A DNA stretch of 64,000 bases from Cepaea nemoralis. Lineage: Eukaryota; Mollusca; Gastropoda; Stylommatophora; Helicidae. How positions within the stretch are numbered: the stretch's first letter is position 1; each line of letters starts with the position of its first letter. The stretch covers positions 247,001 through 311,000 of the forward strand of contig JACEFZ010004174.1 in assembly GCA_014155875.1 (NCBI GenBank). Reading direction: 5' to 3'. Shown piece after piece: positions 54,985 through 64,000 of this stretch. The translations under genes and the position numbers were made by a program. The notes under the pieces were generated by a model. That model searched no databases, was not told the DNA's origin, and was given only the letters and a program-made list of their open reading frames with translations.

Positions 54985-57420
54985 CGTCATGATGACACAA
55001 AATATGATATTATATAAGATAAATCTGTCCCGATGACGGAATACGACATTATATAAGATACATTTTTCCCGATGACGGAATGCGATATTATATAAGATAC
55101 ATCTGTCCCGATGATATGGAATGTGATATTATATAAGATACATCTGTCCCGATGATATGGAATGTGATATTATATAAGATACATCTGTCCCGATGACGGA
55201 ATGCGATATTACATAAGATACATCTGTCCCGATGATATGGAATGTGATATTATATAAGATACATTTTTCCCGATGACGGAATGCGATATTACATAAGATA
55301 CATCTGTCCCGATGATATGGAATGTGATATTATATAAGATAGATCTGTCCCGATGACGGAATGCGATATTATATAAGATACCTCTGTCCCGGTGATACGG
55401 AATGCGATATTATATAAGATACACCTGTCCCGATGACGGAATGCGATATTATATAATCTGTCCCGATGACACGGAATAAGATATTATAAAAGATACATCT
55501 GTCCCGATGACGGAATGCGATATTATATAAGATACATCTGTCCCGATGACGGAATGAGATATTATATAATCTGTCCCGATGACACGGAATGAGATATTAT
55601 ATAAGATGCATCTGTCCCCATGACGGAATGATATATTATATAAGATGCATCTGTCCCCATGACGGAATGATATATTATATATTCGATGACACGGAATGAG
55701 ATATTATATAAGATACATCTGTCCCGATGACGTGATGAGGTATTATATAAGATACATCTGTCCCGATGACGGAATGTGATATTATAAAAGATACATCTGT
55801 CCCGATGACGGAATGCAATATTATATAAGATACATCTGTGACGATGACACGGAATGAGATATTATATAAGATACATTTGTGATGATGACACGGAATGAGA
55901 TATTATATAAGATAATCTGTTCCGATGACACGTAATGAGATATTATATAAGTTACATCTGTCCCGATGATACGGAATGAGATATTATATAAGATACATCT
56001 TATCGATGACGGAATGAGATATTATATAAGATAATCTGTCCCGATGACACGGAATGAGATATTATATAAGATGCATCTGTCCCGATGACACGGAATGAGA
56101 TATTATATAAGATACATCTTATCGATGACGGAATGAGATATTATATAAGATGCATCTGTCCCGATGACACGGAATGAAATATTATATAAGATACATCTTA
56201 TCGATGACGGAATGAGATATTGTATAAGATACATCTGTCCCTATGACACGGAATGAGATATTGTGTAAGATACATCTGTCCCGATGACACGGAATGGGAT
56301 ATTATATAAGATACATCTGTCTCGATGACGTAATGAGGTATTATATAAGATACATCTGTCCCGATGACGGAATGTGATATTATATAAGATACATCTGTCC
56401 CGATGACGGAATAAAATATTATAAAAGATACATCTGTCCCGATGACACGGAATGAGATATTATATAAGACACATCTTATCGATGACGGAATGAGATATTA
56501 TATAAGATACATCTGTCCCGATGACACGGAATGAAATATTATGTAAGATACATCTGTCCCGATGACACAGTGTGCTATATTATATAAGATACATCTGTTC
56601 CGATGACACGGAATGGGATATTATATAAGATACATCTGTCTCGATGATGTAATGAGGTATTATATAAGATACATCTGTCCCGATGACGGAATGTGATATT
56701 ATATAAGATACATCTGTCCCGATGACGGAATAAGATATTATAAAAGATACATCTGTCCCGATGACACGGAATGAGATATTATATAAGATACATCTTATCG
56801 ATGACGGAATGAGATATTATATAAGATACATCTGTCCCGATGACACGGAATGAAATATTATGTAAGATACATCTGTCCCGATGACACAGTGTGCTATATT
56901 ATATAAGATACATCTGTTCCCATGACACGGAATGGGATATTATATAAGATACATCTGTCTCGATGATGTAATGAGGTATTATATAAGATACATCTGTCCC
57001 GATGACGGAATGTGATATTATATAAGATACATCTGTCCCGATGACGGAATAAGATATTATAAAAGATACATCTGTCCCGATGACGTAATGAGATATTATG
57101 TAAGATACATCTGTCCTGATGACAAAGTGTGCTATATTATGTAAGATACATCTGTTCCCATGACACGGAATGGGATATTATATAAGATACATCTGTCTCG
57201 ATGATGTAATGAGGTATTATATAAGATACATCTGTCCCGATGACGGAATGTGATATTATATAAGATACATCTGTCCCGATGACACAGAATGAGATATTAT
57301 GTAAGATACATCTGTCCTGATGACACGGAATGAGATATTATATAAGATACATCTGTCCCGATGACACGGAATGAGATATTATATAAGATACATCTGTCCT
57401 GATGACACGGAATGAGATAT
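54985..57420. repeat. Satellite array, 38/41-bp monomers, left block
   Basis: Monomer GATATTATATAAGATACATC + TGTCCCGATGACACGGAATG + A (41 bp), or without ACA/CGG (38 bp, GATGACGGAATGA). From about 56320 a higher-order unit is visible: the marker CTCGATGA(C/T)GTAATGAGG recurs at 56321, 56640, 56959 and 57197, spacings 319, 319 and 238 bp. Confidence 0.95.
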
Positions 57421-59615
57421 TGTAGCGAAACGCCAGTGGCCCATGTCCTTATGCATTCTTTTATTTTGGGTAAACAGGGGGAAACGGCTTTCGGAAGCTC
57501 TCAGTTCTCTTGTTTGCTCAAATCTCCAGGAAAGTTGGTTCTTTGGGTTATCTTCATACCACAATCTTTACATGGAGCGAGTATATATTTGTCTTTCCTT
57601 TCGGGTAGACACGATGGAGCGCCTTGCGTCAAATGTGCACTGGTGCAGCTGCTGGTCAATTGATGGCCGTGCCAACACCTACCGTTTGATAGTTGCAGCA
57701 TGTCAAGTGATTTAAAGATTACGACAGAGGTGCAACAGACTACTGAGGTAGTGGAAAGGTAATACTTGAGTTGTGGGTGGTCCAGCCAGACCTGGACTTA
57801 TAAATGTATTTTGTCTCGAGGGGGAGGATGACTTGGCGAAAAGCCAATCATAACATATGAAGAGTTGGTTGACCGTTGGCAATCTAACTAGGTGTTTTGT
57901 TCTTGGCATAGCCGGGGAAGTGAATCTGAACAATATATCTCCACAGAGGATTTCATTTGTTCTTGGCGTCAGAGGAGCTGTTGCTATCTTTCTTTCTACG
58001 GCTTGAATTGGGCATATTGTCATCTTTCTGTGAAATATCATCATTGGATAGCCATGGTAATCTATGATCTATCTTCTTGAGCCAGGGGAGGCTAGCCACA
58101 GGACTATCTCTTTCGTCTGTCACTCGATAGGATGATGTCGGGAGGATAATGGACTCCTCTATCTCACTGAGAGAACCTGAACTCATCTACACTATGGCTT
58201 GTGCAGGGCAATGCCGGTACATTGGGGCGACAGCTCAGTCGAGAGCGGCGGCCGGGAGGGGTAGTATCTTCTTTCATCTTCTTGCTGGGAATGGGGCACT
58301 ACACGGTGTGCCATATAACCCCACTACTTTACTATATTTACTTAACGGGGAGAAACACACAGATTACTAGGCGCACCACACCACAAGATCTTGGTTGCGA
58401 GAAAGGCATGGTTTGCAAGTGAGAGGAAAGCATGGAAATGAATGTGCCCAATAATAATAAAGGCTTGGTATGAGTGTGGAAAGTGTGTCTTGTAAACACA
58501 ACGTTCCTAGGGTGGACAACCTGACATCCACACGCTGGAGGTCTACTCAAGCCCGGACGTAGCCAATCCAGGGGCTACCTGACAGGTCAGGCCCATTCAT
58601 TCGGGTATAGTTATATTATGCATTGGGTCAAGATCCTATATGTCGAATATATTAACTGAGACCCTATTGGTCTTCAGGATTGTGTGATGCATGAGTCCGC
58701 CCAGTCGCTCAATATTGTTTGTCATCTCCAGGGTCCTCTTTTGTTGGACGTGACTAAATCGGACAGTATCCACACAGCTTCTGTGCTAGAGCCAAATACG
58801 TCTGATGAAGCCAGGTCAATGTATTGGCCATATCACACATGGTGTGCCTAACTCTGAGAGAGAGGCAAGGGCATATCTTGAGGAAATGACATAGGCCCGA
58901 GAGCAGTTGAATTCTGGGCTGAGTCTACGCATGATTATCCTGCATACCATGAGAAAATGACAATTTGCAGTAATGGTGCATCTCGGGTCCTTTCAGTGAC
59001 CTAGGCCCGAGAGCAGTCGAATTCTAGGCTGAGTCTACGCATGATTATCCGGCATACCCATTTTGTACCGGACATTGAAAGACACCTATCTATGTTAATT
59101 CCATGAACAATTCCCATTATGGGAAACCATAATTCAATGGAAGTCCTCAAAAACCAGTGGATTTGATTCTACAGAAGCCTGTTGAACTTACACCAAAGTA
59201 CCGGGAAGGAAGGAGATTCTGGCACACGTGGTGAGATGTATGTGGACAGATCGGACAGTATATGAAGCTGGGTCTGTGACTATGGCAACCTGAGGCTCTG
59301 TGCCTGAACTTTATCTGTGTTGTGTCTGTTTAGAACTTTCTGTGTTAACTGCCTTGATGTTTTTCTGTGCTGTCCTGTATTGATTTAATAAATCAAGTTT
59401 TAGTTTAGTCCAACGAGCACTGTGTTATATATATGGATCAGCCAGAAGAACACGGCAGGAAATAGGTCCTTAGGTCGAAAGAAAGAGTGACAGTGAGTCC
59501 GGGGAAAACGGAGGAGGGTTGGCAGGTAAAGACCTATCCCAGCCAGGGCTATAAAGAGAATAATTTTGAAATATTGTGATAGGGCTATTTGGGACCCTCC
59601 ACATAGCTTGTTACA
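57421..59615 (+). mobile_element. 2,195-bp insertion in the satellite, LTR-like ends, 5-bp target duplication
   Basis: Starts TGTAGCGAAACGCCAGTGGC and ends CACATAGCTTGTTACA. The satellite pentamer GATAT is present on both sides (57416-57420 and 59616-59620), and removing the insertion with one copy restores an intact monomer. TG...CA ends and a 5-bp duplication are LTR-retroelement features. No RT, integrase or long ORF is inside. AATAAA occurs at 59387-59393. A solo LTR or a non-autonomous element fits best. An internal 62-bp segment (58887-58948) recurs 120 bp later (59007-59068). Confidence 0.75.
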
Positions 59616-61198
59616 GATATTATATAAGATACATCTGTCCTGATGACACGGAATGAGATATTATATAAGATACATCTGTCCTGATGACACGGAATGAGAT
59701 ATTATATAAGATGCATCTTATCGATGACGGAATGAGATATTATATAAGATACATCTGTCCCTTTGACACGGAATGCGATATTATATAAGATACATCTGTC
59801 CCGATGACGCGGAATGAGATATTATATAAGATGCATCTGTCCCGATGACACAGTGTGCTATATTATATAAGATACATCTGTGCCGATGACACGGAATGGG
59901 ATATTATATAAGATGCATCTGTCCCGATGACACGGAATGAGATATTATATAAGATGCATCTGTCCCGATGACACAGTGTGCTATATTATATAAGATACAT
60001 CTGTCCCGATGACACGGAATGGGATATTATATAAGATGCATCTGTCCCGATGACACGGAATGAGATATTATATAAGATGCATCTGTCCCGATGACACAGT
60101 GTGCTATATTATATAAGATACATCTGTCCCGATGACACGGAATGCGATATTATATAAGATACATCTGTCCCGATGACACGGAATAAGATATTATAAAAGA
60201 TACACCTGTCTCGATGACACGGAATGAGATATTATATAAGATACATCTTTCCCGATGACACGGAATGAGATATTATGTAAAATACATCTGTCCCGATGAC
60301 ACAGTGTGCTATATTATATAAGATGCATCTGTCCCGATGACACGGAATAAGATATTATATAAGATACATCTGTCCCGATGACACGGAATGAGATATTATA
60401 TAAGATACATCTGTCCTGATGACACGGAATGAGATATTATATAAGATACATCTGTCCCGATGACACGGAATGAGGTATTATATAAGATACATCTGTCTCG
60501 ATGACACGGAATGAGGTATTATATAAGATACATCTGTCCTGATGACACGGAATGAGATATTATATAAGATACATCTGTCCCGATGACACGGAATGAGGTA
60601 TTATATAAGATACATCTGTCCCGATGACACGGAATGAGGTATTATATAAGATACATCTGTCCTGATGACACGGAATGAGATATTATATAAGATACATCTG
60701 TCCCGATGACACGGAATGAGGTATTATATAAGATACATCTGTCCTGATGACACGGAATGAGGTAATATATAAGATACATCTGTCCCGATGACACGGAATG
60801 AGATATTATATAAGATGCATCTGTCCCGATGACACAGTGTGCTATATTATATAAGATACATCTGTCCCGATGACACAGAATGGGATATTATATAAGATGC
60901 ATCTGTCCCGATGACACGAAATGCGATATTATATAAGATACATCTGTCCCGATGACACGGAATGAGATATTATGTAAGATACATCTGTCCCGATGACACA
61001 GTGTGCTATATTATATAAGATACATCTGTCCCGATGACACGGAATGGGATATTATATAAGATGCATCTGTCCCGATGACACGGAATGAGATATTATATAA
61101 GATACATCTGTCCCGATGTCACAGAGTGCTATATTATATTAGATACATCTGTCCCAGTGATACGGAATGCGATATTATATAAGATACATCTGTCCCGG
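59616..61198. repeat. Satellite array, 38/41-bp monomers, right block
   Basis: Same monomer as 54985-57420 and in register with it across the insertion. A trimeric higher-order unit is visible: CAGTGTGCTATATT recurs at 59851, 59974 and 60097, exactly 123 bp apart (three 41-bp monomers). Confidence 0.95.
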
Positions 61199-61374
61199 TG
61201 CAGTTTCCTGCGCTATCACATTTTGTAGGCTTGAGATCAAGGAGGAATAAGTGGCAATTTCACCTTCACTTTTATTAGCGATGAGCCCAGGCGCTGAACT
61301 CGAGTCCTACCGTGCTCATGATATTCCAAGCGCAGATCACTATCAACTTCGCTAACCCCAATGCCATATAACAG

Positions 61375-61622
61375 TTAAAAGTTAGTTGCATATCCTTCAC
61401 AGGATATCGCAGTCAGCCCCAGCATTGTATAGCTTTTTGTGATCTCTTGGCAAGTTTACGTTCAGTAGTCTGTCATTGCTTTCTGAACGACCTGCACCCA
61501 TGCCATTTCATAAAAAACAAACGCAAGGCGGTCTGCTGCCAAATCGCCCGCAGCTGGGTTTCGAACGCGATATGCTGGGTTACAAACTACTTCCGTAACC
61601 ACTTCGCCACGGAGCAAACCCA
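61375..61622 (-). mobile_element. SINE family A
   Basis: Full copy on the minus strand: CTCCGTGGCGAAGTGGTTAC head, GTTCGAAACCCAGCTGCGGG-type B-box, GAAAGCAATGACAGACTACT and GATATCCTGTGAAGGATATG tail. Confidence 0.85.
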
Positions 61623-61624
61623 AC

Positions 61625-62214
61625 GCGATATACTACCAGCTAATTGATGCTTGAAGTAATGCTTACCTTCCGTTATGCAATTATGTTTGTGCTATACCTC
61701 AGGATGCCCGACATAATAGATCCATATCGCAGCGACCTCTTGTGAAGTGTCAACCCCTTCTGATGTTCTCTGCGAGTCTCCCAAGGTGCGGCCCATATCG
61801 CCGAGTGACGACATGTCGCGTCTCTCAACCCACTCGGCAAACTCACTTTCTAAATTTACCCTGCCAAAACCCAGGCCCGCAGACGTCCAACGTGTGCATT
61901 CATCTCACTAAGGCCTCGAGCCCGTGTCCCAGGTTGACCTCTTTGATTCAAGGTTGCCTTAGACTCCCATGCGCCAACATTCTTTGCGGTAACGATGCCT
62001 ATTCATGATCTCTCAATATATTTTTCTCTCCCAGCTGATAACCCCTTATTGTGCCTTAGTTTACATCTGTGACCTCTTTCCGATCTCCATTCCCTCAATG
62101 TCTTATGTTTCCATTGTTTCAAGTTGCTGAATGTTAATAGTTTGTTTGCTGACAAGGGTTTTAGCAGCAATGTCCATTTTCTCACCCGCAATCGTGATTT
62201 AGATGAGCTTATCA
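61625..62214. other. No recognised feature
   Basis: An 88-codon open frame at 61742-62008 has no family resemblance and no coding context. The rest is unremarkable. Confidence 0.5.
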
Positions 62215-62494
62215 ATTCTCATCATCATCAAGTGCCCTGCCAGCTAACATAGGCGTTTATGTCTTTCCACAGGTCTCGGTCTTTGTTGTTCTGAATCAAT
62301 TCTGCTGATGATATTCCTCCAGGCAACCGTCTCAATCCATCCAGCATCATTTCTCTCGGTATGCCTCTACCTCTCCTCCCCTCGATCTTTTCCCCTCTTC
62401 TCATCACATGACCAAAGAAAGATGTTTGTCTCTTTCTTATTGTTGTATATAATGTTCTAGTTTCATTAGCCTCTTTCTTATTGTTGTATACCAA
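62215..62494 (-). mobile_element. LINE 3'-end fragment
   Basis: Minus strand open for 88 codons: KKEANETRTLYTTIRKRQTS, then FFGHVMRRGEKIEGRRGRGI and an MLDGLRRLPGGISSAELIQN end. TGATGATGAG tail. It is the best-preserved copy of the 205-575 family. 62495-62865 shows no feature. Confidence 0.8.
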
Positions 62495-62869
62495 TTCTAC
62501 TTCTCGTTGATTGGTGATTCATTGCTCGGTGTCCTTCCACCCAAGGTCACGTGCTTTATCTACCCATGGGTCGGTTTTATTTCCTAACAAATTTTCCAGA
62601 GCATTAGCCTGAAGGCCTGCTCTTTGCGATTAATAATTACAGTGGGGTTCTAACGTCCTCAACTTGCACACAGTCTTCTGTTTTTCGCCATTATCCAAGA
62701 GGGCTAAGAGAGGGCTTTATGCCACCCATGTTGAGAACCGGTGCAGAAGAGTACACACTCTGGTGTGCCTTGTTGCAACAATTACAGGCAGGCAAATAAT
62801 CCTTGAGACAACTGGCAAGAGTTTAAATATTGCGATTGTTAACTATGAAAGCCTTCTGTCCCAGAGCGG

Positions 62870-63100
62870 TTGTTTCAGTGAAGTGGTTAGGTCACCAGCG
62901 ACCGGAAGGTTCTGGGTTCGTTCCCTCGAGTGCGGCGTTCCGACTACGAGTGCGATTTTTCCGGAGACTCCTGGGGATCAACGCTGCAGCTACGGAGTTC
63001 GTGGATTGTGCGATGCTCTCGGTAAAGCGGCTGCCGTTGTGCGAAGAGAGATTGAGTCAGTTGAAATAAAACCTAGTGCAATTAAACCAGCTGTCTGGAC
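62870..63100 (+). mobile_element. SINE family B
   Basis: Head TCAGTGAAGTGGTTAGGTCA, GGTTCTGGGTTCGTTCCC (B-box), GGAGACTCCTGGGGATCAAC and AAAACCTAGTGCAATTAAAC. Confidence 0.75.
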
Positions 63101-63109
63101 TTTAATGGA

Positions 63110-63785
63110 CTGTGATGTGCGGGTGGGGGATTGTGTGGTGGGGGATTAGGTTAAGGCATGTGTGGGTGGGTGGAAGTTGTATGTGTGGGTGGTGGGGTGT
63201 GTGTGAGTGGATTGGGGATGTATGGGTGGTTAGGGAGATGTGTGTGTGTGGGGGTAGGGGGGTAGGGACATGTCAGTTGGTGGGAATGTGTGTGTATGGT
63301 TTGGGGATGTGTGAGTGGATGTGCGATGTGTGGGTTGGTGGGGCGGGGGGGGGGGGGGTTGTGTGTGTGAGTGGGGAATATGTTGTCGATGGAGATGTGG
63401 CTGGGGGATGGGTGGTTTGGGGTGTGGGTAGGGAGAGGATGTGTGGGGTAGGATGTGGATGAGCGTGGGAGTGTGGGTTGGTGGGAGAATGTTTGTGGGT
63501 GGCGAGTGTGTTTTGGTTGGGGGATCAGGTGAGGGCAGTGTGTGTGGGTGGGGGATGTGCGGGAGGGGGATGGGTCGGTTGGTGGGGTATGTATGTGTCC
63601 CTTGGTGTGCGTGTGTGTCGGTAGGTGGGGGTGTGTATGTGTCCCTTGGTGCGCGTGTGTGTGGGTGGGGGATGTGCGGGAGGCGGATGGGTCGGTTGGT
63701 GGGGTATGTATGTGTCCCTTGGTGCGCGTGTGTGTGGGTAGGTGGGGGTGTTGTGTGGGTGGGGTGATGTATGGATAGGTGGGAG
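63110..63785. repeat. GT-rich low-complexity tract
   Basis: Plus strand of TGTGTGTGGGTGGGGGATGT-type units, including a longer doubled segment (63553-63660 and 63669-63745: GGTCGGTTGGTGGGGTATGT). Open frames here are compositional artefacts. It sits immediately 5' of a LINE tail. Confidence 0.9.
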
Positions 63786-63789
63786 ATGG

Positions 63790-63985
63790 ACTTCATAACA
63801 TGGTAATTAGCCTTGTTTATGTTTACAACATTCATTTCACAATGTTTATTTTTCTTCCTATGTAAATGTATAATGCTCTTGATGAACGAAAGACGAGTGA
63901 TTGGAAGGGCCGAATGTAAGACGGGCCTGCGCGCCCAATTTGTGACCCTAATAAAGTTGATTTGATTTGATTTGATTTAATAGGA
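63790..63985 (+). mobile_element. LINE 3'-tail module with (TTTGA)n end
   Basis: TGTTTACAACATTCATTTCA, TGCTCTTGATGAACGAAAGA, GGAAGGGCCGAATGTAAGAC, CGCGCCCAATTTGTGACCCT, AATAAAGTTG and the tail TTGATTTGATTTGATTT. It is homologous to 30723-30905 (opposite strand). Confidence 0.75.
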
Positions 63986-64000
63986 TAGGGATCCAAATGA

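Noticed and set aside
54985..61198. Possible CRISPR array
   Set aside because: Monomers run head to tail without unique spacers, and the genome is animal. It is satellite DNA.
55000..61198. Hammerhead ribozyme in the satellite (CTGATGA followed by GGAAT)
   Set aside because: The core GAAA and a pairing stem II are missing in the monomer, and only the CTGATGA variant monomers have the first box.
61742..62008. 88-residue ORF
   Set aside because: No family resemblance, no splice or promoter context, surrounded by repeats.
63112..63835. Long G/W/V-rich and T/H/P-rich open frames
   Set aside because: Low-complexity GT-rich tract; open in several frames on both strands.

Overview
The window is a repeat-saturated piece of an invertebrate animal nuclear genome. 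Genes are split by GT-AG introns, and no bacterial-type operon, Shine-Dalgarno site or CRISPR array is seen. The only confidently recognised host gene is an NR5A-class nuclear receptor (FTZ-F1 / SF-1 / LRH-1 family) on the minus strand. The repeats (tRNA-derived SINEs, RTE-, CR1- and I-like LINEs, a Penelope-type fragment, a Gmr1-like LTR element and abundant minisatellites) fit a lophotrochozoan, perhaps a mollusc, but species and phylum cannot be proved from the sequence.

Layout. 1-4,146: LINE fragments, a 46-bp minisatellite (605-1597), two SINEs and a 26-bp minisatellite (3186-4006). 4,147-13,711 (minus): four NR5A coding exons in transcription order 13711-13471, 9406-9284, 7793-7653 and 5030-4147. 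Their phases join perfectly. They encode an acidic N-terminus, both zinc fingers, the FTZ-F1 box and a long hinge. The ligand-binding-domain exons must lie beyond the left edge. The introns hold three more minisatellites (42, 46 and 50 bp units) and nested SINEs. 13,980-23,360: a mosaic of SINEs, LINE fragments, foldback elements and an unclassified ~480-bp repeat family; a possible first exon of an unrecognised gene lies at 18641-18503. 23,368-29,187: a pogo/Tigger-type DNA transposon broken up by an RTE-like LINE (itself hit by a SINE), a Penelope-like GIY-YIG fragment and further SINEs. 30,418-33,690: a dispersed animal gene-family pseudogene split by a LINE-tail module, CT/CA arrays and a CR1-like reverse-transcriptase ORF. 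34,000-43,500: more SINEs, LINE 3' ends, a MITE and an internally deleted copy of the RTE-like LINE. 43,570-45,690: about 2 kb of TTTC, TTTG and 24-bp repeats.

46,496-52,023: an LTR retrotransposon with an uninterrupted 1,211-residue ORF. Its domain order is protease, integrase, reverse transcriptase, RNase H, although the proteins look Ty3/gypsy-like; this is the Gmr1-type order. It is truncated in gag, and no 5' LTR is visible. 52,590-54,600: a LINE fragment, a 52-bp minisatellite and small fragments. 54,985-61,200: a large 38/41-bp satellite with higher-order periods of 319 and 123 bp. It is split by a 2,195-bp insertion (57421-59615) with TG...CA ends and a 5-bp target duplication. The right end holds SINEs, a LINE 3' end, a GT-rich array and a LINE tail.

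The most notable observations are: (1) a 36-bp in-frame tandem duplication across the exon/intron border of the first NR5A zinc finger, creating two identical splice donors; (2) the Gmr1-type element; (3) the higher-order satellite with its LTR-like insertion; and (4) the multi-layer transposon nests.
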